35,339 nucleotides of DNA from a bacterium (GTDB lineage Bacteria; Verrucomicrobiota; Verrucomicrobiia; Opitutales; Opitutaceae): the NCBI GenBank assembly GCA_010027235.1, contig RGVP01000006.1:1-35339 (forward strand), given 5' to 3'. Below, in pieces: positions 24,069-32,021 of this stretch. The position numbers and the translations under genes are program-made. Within the stretch, counting starts at the first letter, position 1. Each line of letters opens with the position of its first letter. Below the pieces are notes generated by a model that worked only from the letters and a program-made list of their open reading frames with translations, made no database searches and was not told the origin of the DNA.

Positions 24069-25091
24069 ATGCGACAGCAGTCTTCAAGCCTTTCTCCCGC
24101 CACCAAATCCCCACTGCGGGTAGCTTTCGTATTGGCCGAACGCTTCACGCTCAGCGCTTTCGCGGTCTTTGTTGATGTACTTCGTCTGGCCTCTGATGAG
24201 GGAGACCGCAGTCGTCAGATGCGCTGTGTGTGGTACGTCCTGGGCAGGCCGGGCCAGCCCGTACGCTCGAGCTGTGGTGTCGAGGTCCTGCCCCAGCAGT
24301 CATTCGAGTCGCCGGATGCTTTCGACTACATCGTCGTCGTCGGCGGATTGCTGCATGGCGGCCAGCGCCTATTGGCTGGAACCATTCCTTTCTTGCAACA
24401 GGCGGCACGCGCCGGTGTTCCTCTGGTCGGGGTCTGCACCGGGTCCTTTGTGTTGGCCCGAGCCGGACTGCTGGAAGGTCATGTGGTCAGCGTGAGTTGG
24501 TTTCACCGCGACGAGTTCATCGCTGCCTTTCCCGATCTGCAGGTCGTCACCAATCGTCAGTACGTCATCGACCGCAAACGCATTACCTGCGCTGGAGGAA
24601 CCAGCGTAGTCCATCTGGCATCTGAACTTGTCGAAAGGCATCTGGGCCACGCCGCGGCGACCAAGAGTCTTCGAATCCTGATTCAGGCTCCCCAGTCTCC
24701 GGCCCGCGCACTTCAGCCCGAACCCGTGGTCACACGAGGGGCCGCGGATCATGTTGTCCAGCAAGCCATGTTGATGCTGGAAGACAGTTTGCGCGGAAAC
24801 ATCACCGTGGCCAAGGTTGCTGAAGCACTGGGGATCAGCGCACGCCAGCTGGAAAGACGGTTCAAGGCTGACATCGGTCTCACCCCAAGCGAGTTCAAGC
24901 TCCAATTGAGATTGGCGCGAGCAGCCTGGCTTCTGGAAACCACTGATCTGGCGATTACCCAGGTTGCGCAGGATTGCGGATTTGGAGACGCCTCACACTT
25001 CTCTCGTCTGTTCAGGGCTCACTTCGGACGTAGGCCTTCCGCGATTCGCAGTCAACCCAGTCGAACCCCTTCCCAGCCCAATTTGACGTAG
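24069..25091 (+). CDS. GlxA-family AraC-type transcriptional regulator
   Basis: A 340-residue regulator with a DJ-1/PfpI-like (GATase1-like) N-terminal domain (15-200) and a C-terminal AraC double HTH (about 230-330). The N-terminal domain has GVCTGSF with Cys123 at the nucleophile-elbow position. The HTH has ISARQLERRFKAD and 'FGDASHFSRLFRAHFG'. This architecture is that of GbdR/SouR-type activators that respond to glycine betaine, dimethylglycine or sarcosine, as well as ArgR/CdhR types. It is divergent from the middle operon and upstream of soxBDAG, so it may activate either or both. The ATG at 24069 was preferred over an upstream start at 23994, because the extra residues do not match the family. 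Confidence 0.9.
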   Translation: MRQQSSSLSPATKSPLRVAFVLAERFTLSAFAVFVDVLRLASDEGDRSRQMRCVWYVLGRPGQPVRSSCGVEVLPQQSFESPDAFDYIVVVGGLLHGGQRLLAGTIPFLQQAARAGVPLVGVCTGSFVLARAGLLEGHVVSVSWFHRDEFIAAFPDLQVVTNRQYVIDRKRITCAGGTSVVHLASELVERHLGHAAATKSLRILIQAPQSPARALQPEPVVTRGAADHVVQQAMLMLEDSLRGNITVAKVAEALGISARQLERRFKADIGLTPSEFKLQLRLARAAWLLETTDLAITQVAQDCGFGDASHFSRLFRAHFGRRPSAIRSQPSRTPSQPNLT

Positions 25092-25609
25092 CGGGGTTCT
25101 GTCTCGGGATGGCTTGTTCTCGCCGATCGGTCGGACCAGGCGCCTTGCCTCGGTAGCCTGGCGCAGGCGCTTCAAGTGATGTTGAGCCAGCTGCGCCTCT
25201 GGTGCACGCCGCGTATGCCATTCAGAACATTCCGACGCAAGTGGTTCGCCGTGTCGTGATTGTCAAAGAAGGTGACGCAATCGTCATGGCGCATGCCTAC
25301 TTGACAAAGGGATGATCCCCACGATCAGCACCACAAGGGATATCCACAATGACGCCTACCCATTCATTCCATGCCGCGGCGCGCCTCTCGGGCCTGAAGG
25401 TGGCCTTCGCGGTGTGTTGCTGAGGCGATCTGCAGCGCCGTCCCATGGCCGTCTCTGTCATGCCACCGCCATGCGCCTGACGGCTTTGTGCCCCAATGGG
25501 GTGGAGCCGCTTAGGGCGAACTACTTGGTAGGCGTAGGCCTCGTCGTCAGCTTCAAGGTGAGCCGGGCGTGCCGCGGCGCAGTGCCGGGGCGGTCTTCTG
25601 GTGTGCGGT
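25092..25609 (+). other. Decayed intergenic stretch without an intact gene
   Basis: About 520 bases separate the regulator from the serine dehydratase tail. An open frame without start codon at 25157-25315 encodes 52 residues ending 'VIVKEGDAIVMAHAYLTKG', which looks like a protein C-terminus but which I do not recognise. A second short frame from ATG 25349 (MTPTHSFHAAARLSGLKVAF) stops after 24 codons. Nothing here looks functional; it reads like remains of deleted genes. Confidence 0.45.
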
Positions 25610-25705
25610 CAGATCAAGACCATACGTGAGACGGGCGCAGACATGATGCGCAAATACAAGCAGACGGCCCACGGCGGGTTGGCCGCCCGCATCGGCGAGT
25701 GCTGA
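25610..25705 (+). pseudogene. 3' tail of an L-serine dehydratase gene
   Basis: The frame ending at TGA 25703-25705 encodes [20 protein letters not shown] followed by AARIGEC. This resembles the conserved C-terminus of iron-sulfur L-serine ammonia-lyases (TGxDM..KYKxT..GGLA, then a final Cys region). The rest of the enzyme is missing upstream. Serine dehydratase genes commonly accompany soxBDAG operons, because sarcosine yields glycine and then serine. This tail lies 22 bases before soxB, so a sdaA/sdaB-type gene was probably lost from the operon by deletion. Identification rests on about 30 residues. Confidence 0.6.
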
Positions 25706-25727
25706 ACCGGGGATGAAGGAGCCAGGG

Positions 25728-26972
25728 ATGCAAAAGTTTTCCATCTGGTCGCTGCTGCGCAACGCGGCCAGTTACCACGAAGGCTGGCAGCGCCAGTGGC
25801 GCTCGCCCGAGCCCCAGCGTGAGTACGACGCCGTGGTGGTGGGCGGGGGCGGCCACGGCCTGGCTACGGCCTACTACCTGGCCAAGGAGCACGGCCTGCG
25901 CAACATCGCCGTGGTCGAGCGCGGCTGGCTGGGCGGGGGCAACACCGCGCGCAACACCACCATCGTACGAAGCAACTATCTTTGGGACGAGGCGACGCAC
26001 CTTTACGAGAAGTCCATGAAGCTGTGGGAGGGCCTGAGCCAGGACCTCAACTACAACGTCATGTTCAGCCAGCGCGGGGTGATGAACCTGGGCCATACGC
26101 TGCAGGACATGCGCGAAATCGAGCGCCGTGTCACCGCCAACCGCCTGAACGGCGTGGACGCCGAGGTGCTGAGTCCGCAGCAGATCCGGGAGATCCTGCC
26201 CTTCATCAACCTGAACACGCGCTACCCGGTGCTGGGGGCCTCCTTACAGCGCCGCGCCGGCGTGGCCCGGCACGACGCGGTGGCCTGGGGCTTTGCCCGC
26301 GGTGCAGATGCGCTGGGCGTTGACATCCTGCAAAACTGCGAGGTCACGGGCATCCGCCGCGAGGGTGGGGCGGTGGTCGGGCTGGACACGGCGCGCGGCT
26401 TCATCAAGACGAAGAAGGTGGCCATCGTCGCCGCCGGGCACTCCAGCGTGCTGGCCTCGCTGGCGGGTTTCCGCCTGCCGCTGGAAAGTCACCCGCTGCA
26501 GGCCCTAGTGAGCGAGCCTATGAAACCCATCTTCCCCACCGTGGTGATGAGCAACGCCATCCACGCCTACATCAGCCAAAGTGACAAGGGGGATCTGGTC
26601 ATCGGCGCTGGCATCGACCACTACACCGGCTACGGTCAGCGTGGCAGTTTTCCGATCATCGAGGGCACGCTGCAGGCCATCGTGGAACTGTTCCCCTTGT
26701 TCTCGCGTGTGCGCATGAACCGCCAGTGGGGCGGCATCGTGGACGTCTCGCCCGATGCCTGCCCGATCATCGGTCTGACACCCGTCAAGGGTCTGTACAT
26801 CAACTGCGGCTGGGGCACGGGAGGCTTCAAGGCCACGCCGGGCTCGGGTTGGGTGATGGCTCACACCTTGGCTCAGGACCGCCCGCATCGGTTGAACGAG
26901 GCCTTCACCCTGGACCGCTTCTACAACGGCCACCTGATCGACGAGCACGGCGCTGCTGCCGTGGCGCATTGA
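25728..26972 (+). CDS. soxB: Sarcosine oxidase beta subunit
   Basis: A 414-residue flavoprotein, beta subunit of heterotetrameric sarcosine oxidase. It has the FAD-binding GGGGHG (39-44) after the typical N-terminus '[13 protein letters not shown]'. The subunit carries the non-covalent FAD and, in the family, a covalent FMN on a histidine, and is where sarcosine is oxidised. I chose ATG 25728 (MQKFS) over 25713, because AAGGAG lies at ideal spacing and relatives start with MQ-x-(Y/F)-S. Sarcosine becomes glycine, with the methyl group passed to tetrahydrofolate on the alpha subunit and H2O2 released. It is followed by soxD after 28 bases. Confidence 0.95.
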   Translation: MQKFSIWSLLRNAASYHEGWQRQWRSPEPQREYDAVVVGGGGHGLATAYYLAKEHGLRNIAVVERGWLGGGNTARNTTIVRSNYLWDEATHLYEKSMKLWEGLSQDLNYNVMFSQRGVMNLGHTLQDMREIERRVTANRLNGVDAEVLSPQQIREILPFINLNTRYPVLGASLQRRAGVARHDAVAWGFARGADALGVDILQNCEVTGIRREGGAVVGLDTARGFIKTKKVAIVAAGHSSVLASLAGFRLPLESHPLQALVSEPMKPIFPTVVMSNAIHAYISQSDKGDLVIGAGIDHYTGYGQRGSFPIIEGTLQAIVELFPLFSRVRMNRQWGGIVDVSPDACPIIGLTPVKGLYINCGWGTGGFKATPGSGWVMAHTLAQDRPHRLNEAFTLDRFYNGHLIDEHGAAAVAH

Positions 26973-27000
26973 ACGCATCAAAGGCAGGAAGCACCACAAC

Positions 27001-27339
27001 ATGCTGATCATCGACTGCCCCTTTTGCGGGCCGCGCGCCGAGAGCGAGTTTGCCTACGGCGGGGAGGGCGGCATCGCTCGCCCCCTGGCCACCGAGACCC
27101 TGACCGACGAGCAGTGGGGCGACTACGTCTTCATGCGCAGCAACCCCAAGGGGCTGCACCACGAGCAGTGGCGCCACGCCAGCGGGTGCGGCAAGTGGTT
27201 CAACGCCCTGCGTGACACCTTGACCTACCGTTTCCACGGCACCTGGAAGATCGGGGCTGAACCGCCCGAGGCCTTTACCCGAAGGGTTCAGCCCGCTGCG
27301 CCTGTTGGTGAAACAGTGGTGGAAGGATTAGCCCGATGA
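27001..27339 (+). CDS. soxD: Sarcosine oxidase delta subunit
   Basis: A 112-residue small subunit with the zinc site of the family: Cys6 and Cys9 in CPFCG, His59 and Cys63 in HASGCGKWFN. It has a structural role in the heterotetramer. The stop overlaps the soxA ATG by four bases (ATGA), so the two are translationally coupled. Length is usual for the family. Confidence 0.95.
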   Translation: MLIIDCPFCGPRAESEFAYGGEGGIARPLATETLTDEQWGDYVFMRSNPKGLHHEQWRHASGCGKWFNALRDTLTYRFHGTWKIGAEPPEAFTRRVQPAAPVGETVVEGLAR

Positions 27340-30300
27340 GCGCCAGCACCTCGCGCCGCCTGCCGCAAGGCGGACGCATCGACCGCAGCCGACACCTGCA
27401 GTTCCAGTTTAACGGCCGCGCCTACACCGGCTACGAAGGCGACACCCTGGCCTCAGCCCTGCTGGCCGCCGGGCAGACCCTGGTGGCGCGCAGCTGGAAG
27501 TACCACCGCCCGCGCGGCCTGCTCGCCGCTGGGGTGGAGGAGCCTAATGCGCTGGTGCAGTTGTTTGAAGGCGAGCGCACGGTGCCCAACGTGCGCATGA
27601 CCGAGGCCTCGCTGGTGGAGGGCCTGGTGGCACGCAGCATCCACGCCAGCCCCAGCATCGATTTCGACCTTGGCACGATGAACGGCTGGTTCTCGAGGCT
27701 CATCCCGGCGGGCTTTTATTACAAGACCTTCATGGCCTCTCAGGCGGCCTGGCACTTCTTCGAGAGGCGCATCCGGGCCGTCAGCGGCCTGGGGCATTCG
27801 CCCACCGTGCCGGATCCAGACCGCTACGACAAGCGCTTTGCCCATGCAGACCTGCTGGTGGTGGGGGCTGGCCTGGCGGGTCTGAGTGCCGCACTGGCAG
27901 CCGGCCGCACCGGGGCGCGGGTCATCCTCTGCGACGAGCAATCCGAGGCCGGCGGCTGGCTGCTGTCCAGCGACGAGACGGTGGACGGTCTGCCCGCGCC
28001 GCAATGGGCGGACCATGCCGTGGAGGCGTTGCGCGCCATGCCCGAGGTGCGGGTGTTGACCCGCACCACCGCCTTCGGCTACCAGGACAACGACCTCGTC
28101 ACCCTGGTGGAGAAGCGTGCCGACCACCTGCCGGTGGGCCATCAGCCCGCCTACCGGGAGCGGCTGTGGCGGGTGCGTGCCCGCCAGGTGGTGCTGGCCA
28201 CTGGGGCGCATGAGCGCCCGCTGGTTTTTGCCCGCAATGATCTGCCGGGCGTGATGCTGGCTTCTGCCGTGTCCACCTACATCCGCCGCTACGCGGTACT
28301 GCCGGGGTGTAACGCCGTGGTGTTCACCAACCAGGATGCGGGCTACGACGCGGCTCTGGCCCTGAAGGCGGCTGGCGCACAGGTGATCGTGGTGGACGCC
28401 CGTCCCGCGCCGTCCGGCAGCCTAGGTGCCCGGGCGAACGCAGCAGGCATCGAGGTGCTGGCCAGCCAGGTGGTGACTGAGGCTCAGGGCAGCCGCCGGG
28501 TTAGCGCTGCGGTGGTGCAGACACTGGGGGCCGACGGTCGCCTGGCTGGCATAGCCCGCACGCTCCCTTGCGACTTGTTGGCCGTCAGCGGCGGCGTCAG
28601 CGCCGTGATCCACCTGCACTCGCAGGCAGGCAGCAAGGCGGTATGGAACGAGGAACTTGCCACCTTCCTGCCCGGCCCCCCCGCGCAGTCCGAGCGCTCG
28701 GCGGGCGCCTGCGCCGGGGCGCGCACCCTGCGCGAGGCTGCCCACGCCGGTTGGACGGCGGGCCTGGCAGCGGTGGCGGCTGCGCGGCCTGGCGCCTCCC
28801 AAGTGGGTTCGTCTGCCTCTGCGTCCGAGCAAAACCAGCCCCCTGAAGTCGCGCCCGCCGACCCGGGCGACATCCGGCCCCTATGGTTGGTACCGCACCC
28901 CCAAGGCCCCAGTCGTGCGCCCAAACAGTTCGTGGACTTCCAGAACGACGTCAGTGCGTCTGACCTCTTGCTGGCGGTGCGCGAGGGCTTCGAGAACATC
29001 GAGCACGTCAAGCGTTACACCGCGATGGGCTTTGGCACGGACCAAGGCAAGACCGGTAACATCAACGGCATGGGCATCTTGGCCCAGGTGCTGGGCAAGG
29101 CCATACCGCAGGTTGGTACTACCACCTTCCGGCCCAACTACACGCCCGTCACCTTCGGGGCCCTGGCCGGGTTGGAACTGGGCGACGCCTTCGAGCCTAT
29201 GCGCACCACGCAGATCCACGCCTGGCATGTGGCGCAAGGTGCGCGCTTCGAGGACGTGGGTCAGTGGAAGCGCCCCTGGTACTACCCCCGCCCGGGCGAG
29301 GACTTGCACGCCGCGGTCAACCGGGAGGTGCTGGCCGTGCGGCACGGCGTGGGTACGTTGGATGCCTCTACGCTGGGCAAGATCGATGTACAAGGGCCGG
29401 ACGCGGCCACGCTGCTGAACTGGGTGTACTGCAACGACTGGAGCAAGCTGGAGGTGGGCAAGGCTCGCTACGGCCTGATGCTGGACGAGAACGGTATGGT
29501 CTTCGACGATGGCGTCACCGTGCGCCTGGGCGAGCACCAATTCCTGATGCACACCACCACGGCCGGTGCCGCGCGGGTGCTGGCCTGGTTGGAGCGTTGG
29601 CTGCAGACCGAGTGGCCGCATCTGAAGGTCTACCTGACCACCGTGACCGATCACTGGGCCACCACCGCCCTGGCCGGGCCCAAGAGCCGTGCCGTGCTGG
29701 AGAAGTTGTGCGCCGATGTGGACTTCAGCGACTCGTCCTTCCCCTTCATGTCGGCGCGTGAAGGCACGGTGGCAGGGGTCAGAGCCCGCATCTTCCGCAT
29801 TAGCTTCTCGGGCGAGCGCTGCTACGAGATCAACGTACCCTCGGCCGACGGGCTGCGGGTTTGGGAGGCCATTCATCGTGCGGGGACGGAGTTCGGTATC
29901 ACGCCCTACGGCACCGAGACCATGCACGTCTTGCGAGGCGAGAAAGGCTTCATCATCGTTGGCCAGGACACCGACGGTTCAGTGACCCCGGTGGACCTGG
30001 GCATGGGCGCCATGGTGGCCAAGACCAAGGACTGTCTGGGCAAGCGCTCCTTGACCCGCAGCGACACCGCAAGGTCCGACCGCAAGCAGCTGGTGGGCCT
30101 GCTGACCGATGACCCGGACTTCGTACTACCAGAGGGCGCGCAGGTGCTTGCGGGCGAATGGGCCCAGGGTACCGACCCGGTACCCATGGCCGGCCATGTG
30201 ACCTCCAGCTACTGGAGCCCCACCCTGGGCCGTTCCATCGCGATGGCACTGATCAAGGGGGGGCTGTCCCGCATGGGCGAGCGCGTGCACGTGGCCATGA

Positions 30301-30380
30301 AGGACGGACACAGCCGCACCGCCGTCATGGCCAGTCCAGTCTTCTACGACCCCAAGGCGGAGCGCCAGAATGCCAGCTGA
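27336..30380 (+). CDS. soxA: Sarcosine oxidase alpha subunit
   Basis: A 1014-residue alpha subunit. The N-terminal 100 residues form the Fer2-like fold without iron-sulfur cysteines. A dinucleotide-binding domain has GAGLAG at 177-182 and, later, 'LATGAHERPLVF'. The C-terminal 400 residues form a GcvT-like aminomethyl transferase fold that binds tetrahydrofolate and converts the imine to 5,10-methylene-tetrahydrofolate and glycine. Length matches the family (about 965-1020). A Ser/Ala/Pro-rich linker near residues 455-520 joins the two halves and is somewhat long. It overlaps soxD by four and soxG by 11 bases. Confidence 0.96.
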   Translation: MSASTSRRLPQGGRIDRSRHLQFQFNGRAYTGYEGDTLASALLAAGQTLVARSWKYHRPRGLLAAGVEEPNALVQLFEGERTVPNVRMTEASLVEGLVARSIHASPSIDFDLGTMNGWFSRLIPAGFYYKTFMASQAAWHFFERRIRAVSGLGHSPTVPDPDRYDKRFAHADLLVVGAGLAGLSAALAAGRTGARVILCDEQSEAGGWLLSSDETVDGLPAPQWADHAVEALRAMPEVRVLTRTTAFGYQDNDLVTLVEKRADHLPVGHQPAYRERLWRVRARQVVLATGAHERPLVFARNDLPGVMLASAVSTYIRRYAVLPGCNAVVFTNQDAGYDAALALKAAGAQVIVVDARPAPSGSLGARANAAGIEVLASQVVTEAQGSRRVSAAVVQTLGADGRLAGIARTLPCDLLAVSGGVSAVIHLHSQAGSKAVWNEELATFLPGPPAQSERSAGACAGARTLREAAHAGWTAGLAAVAAARPGASQVGSSASASEQNQPPEVAPADPGDIRPLWLVPHPQGPSRAPKQFVDFQNDVSASDLLLAVREGFENIEHVKRYTAMGFGTDQGKTGNINGMGILAQVLGKAIPQVGTTTFRPNYTPVTFGALAGLELGDAFEPMRTTQIHAWHVAQGARFEDVGQWKRPWYYPRPGEDLHAAVNREVLAVRHGVGTLDASTLGKIDVQGPDAATLLNWVYCNDWSKLEVGKARYGLMLDENGMVFDDGVTVRLGEHQFLMHTTTAGAARVLAWLERWLQTEWPHLKVYLTTVTDHWATTALAGPKSRAVLEKLCADVDFSDSSFPFMSAREGTVAGVRARIFRISFSGERCYEINVPSADGLRVWEAIHRAGTEFGITPYGTETMHVLRGEKGFIIVGQDTDGSVTPVDLGMGAMVAKTKDCLGKRSLTRSDTARSDRKQLVGLLTDDPDFVLPEGAQVLAGEWAQGTDPVPMAGHVTSSYWSPTLGRSIAMALIKGGLSRMGERVHVAMKDGHSRTAVMASPVFYDPKAERQNAS

Positions 30381-30954
30381 CACCCTCATGCCCATCGCGA
30401 TAGCAGACCTTGCTCCCGCACCGCTTCGGGTGCGCTGGAGTCGGCAGCAGGCCATCGTCAACTTCCGGGGCGACCCGGCTGATGCAGCGCTGCTGCAGGC
30501 CTTGTCAGGTGTGGTGGGCCTGCCATGGCCGACCCGGGCTGCGGACTGCCCAAACGATGGCCCCGCAGATGCCCACCATCGCGTCGTGTGGGCCGGCCCG
30601 GACGACTGGTTCGTTATTGCACCTGCCGGGTGTCAGAGCGCGATGGCAAAGTCGCTTCGCGAGGCTGCGGGCAGCCGTCACCATGCGGTGACTGACGTCA
30701 GCAGCGGCTACGTCGTGCTGGGCCTGTCGGGGCCCGCAGCCGCGGAGGTGCTTGCCCAGGGCTGCCCGCTAGACCTGCACCAGCGCAGCTTTGCCGTTGG
30801 TGCATCGGCCGGCACGCACTTCTTCAAGGCCTCGGTATGGCTGTGGCGAGTGCAGGACGACGTCTTTGAACTGCTGGTGCGCAGCAGCTTTGCGGGCTAT
30901 GTGCAGGAGATGCTTGAGCGATGCACACTTGAGTGCGGCATCGAATCTGACTGA
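30370..30954 (+). CDS. soxG: Sarcosine oxidase gamma subunit
   Basis: A 194-residue gamma subunit, the GcvT-related partner of the alpha subunit. It has the segments 'GPDDWFVIAPAG', 'VTDVSSGYVVLGLSGPAAAEVLAQGCPLDLH' in part and 'FELLVRSSFAGYVQEMLE', which are typical of the family. It starts 11 bases before the soxA stop. It ends the sox operon here; the usual downstream purU or formaldehyde dehydrogenase genes are absent, and the next DNA is a decayed gene on the opposite strand. Confidence 0.94.
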   Translation: MPADTLMPIAIADLAPAPLRVRWSRQQAIVNFRGDPADAALLQALSGVVGLPWPTRAADCPNDGPADAHHRVVWAGPDDWFVIAPAGCQSAMAKSLREAAGSRHHAVTDVSSGYVVLGLSGPAAAEVLAQGCPLDLHQRSFAVGASAGTHFFKASVWLWRVQDDVFELLVRSSFAGYVQEMLERCTLECGIESD

Positions 30955-30959
30955 CCCGA

Positions 30960-31513
30960 GCCAGAGCTGGCCACAGACTGAGCGCGGTCGCAAGGCCTGT
31001 GAATTCGAGGACCATGCTTGCCATGCTGAAGTACAGCAAGACCCAGAGCAAGACCTTGGCAAACTCAATTGCACAAGGCTGCCCATAGTAGATGTCTACG
31101 CTACGCCATACAGAACAACCCAGGTTCAGAAGGAAAACCGGGGTGAGCCAAACCATCCGGGTTGCGGGCAGCAAGCTGGACAGGACATGCTCTGAACCAA
31201 AGAGGTTGTAGGTTGCGCTGTGGTTGTGTACGAGCACCATGAGGTGCTCTGAGTAAAAACGACGCGGACGCCAATAGAAGGCCAGCATCAAGAAGGCAAC
31301 CAGTAGTAACAGCCCGAACACGGCCCTTGGAATGGCTCTTTTGAGCGCCTTCCCGAGCTGATCGCCCAAATTCTTCACCAAGCGCAAGCAAGCGCCTCGC
31401 AAACGACCCAATACCCATGGACGGGCAAGCCCCTCAGCTTGCAAATCTTGGCAAGCAATGCTGTGCTGGTGCCCGACCGTTGGTGGGTGTGGGTCGTGAC
31501 GCTGGCCACATGC
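30960..31513 (-). pseudogene. Degenerate DUF3667-type membrane protein gene
   Basis: On the minus strand, 31510 onwards reads CGQRHDPHPPTVGHQHSIAC, the second half of an N-terminal zinc ribbon. The frame continues through 'DQLGKALKRAIPRAVFGLLLLVAFLMLAFYWRP' in part and RRFYSEHLMVLVHNHSATYN, the signature of DUF3667 membrane proteins, then two more hydrophobic helices. The part before CGQ is interrupted by TGA, internal segments are missing compared with the usual 350-plus residues, and no proper stop follows: the frame runs into the antisense of soxG. It is therefore a decayed gene. A protein could in principle start from TTG at 31444 but would be truncated. Confidence 0.65.
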
Positions 31514-31660
31514 TGCTCAGAAGGGTCCAGCCAGAAGCGCCACGGTTAAGGCAGACTGCCTGCTGGGTTGGGGTGCTGGCTTCTGTTGAGTTGAACGTGC
31601 TTACTTCATGCCCTTGGCCGGATCACCCGTTTGTGGGTGGTGACCAAGTCTCTTGAACAG

Positions 31661-31797
31661 CGTACATCACCGGCCCGTCATCGCTCACGCGGCGGCACGC
31701 GATGCGGTGGCCCGAAGCCACCTTTCTGAGCGCGGGCTCGGTGGTGTGGCACTCGTCGGTGGCGAAGGGGCAGCGGCCGGCGAAGCGGCAGCCTGGC
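31661..31797. repeat. 137-bp direct repeat, copy 2
   Basis: This is the same-orientation copy of 9391-9527, identical over the last 99 bases and with five mismatches in the first 38. It encodes on the minus strand only the final codons of a dppF-type ATPase, [20 protein letters not shown] then [16 protein letters not shown], with no dppF body next to it. It is thus a dppF 3' remnant (pseudogene piece) lying between the sox block and the second amidohydrolase. Confidence 0.92.
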
Positions 31798-32021
31798 ACC
31801 ACGTGTTAAAGACGCCGGACAACGAGCTTGACCATGTGATGGGCCTGGCAGGCGTGGCGCAGGCGTCGCATGTCGCGCAGGCTGGGGTGGTGGTGCGAGC
31901 CGGTGGCTAGCGCCGCTGACCTGCGTGCTGCCCGTCCGTTGTCGTCGCCACTGAACCCTGGTTGAGGCTCGCTCTTTTGGCATACCATCTGGTTTATCGA
32001 TTGATGAACAACCAACTCCCC
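31798..32021. other. Leader region of the second amidohydrolase gene
   Basis: The 224 bases from the end of the dppF remnant to the chosen ATG hold no gene that I recognise. On the minus strand 31803-31910 could encode a peptide with SLRDMRRLRHACQAH, of unknown origin. The promoter of the amidohydrolase/GTPase pair should lie here, with TTGAGG near 31961 as a possible -35, but no good -10 partner at 16-18 bases. Confidence 0.3.

Noticed and set aside
28881-29927. 348-codon minus-strand ORF opposite soxA
   Set aside because: Antisense to the GcvT-like part of soxA, with no family features.
30824-31444. 206-residue minus-strand protein as an intact gene
   Set aside because: Its last 50 residues are antisense of soxG, the N-terminal zinc ribbon is cut by a stop, and the start would be TTG; treated as a pseudogene.
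31635-31660. Possible terminator hairpin with ACCC/GGGT stem near 31625-31650
   Set aside because: Only four to five base pairs hold and no T-run follows, so it is not a credible terminator.
31653-31910. 85-codon plus-strand ORF over the repeat copy
   Set aside because: The same reading also appears opposite dppF near 9400-9530; the true coding sense is the minus-strand dppF C-terminus.
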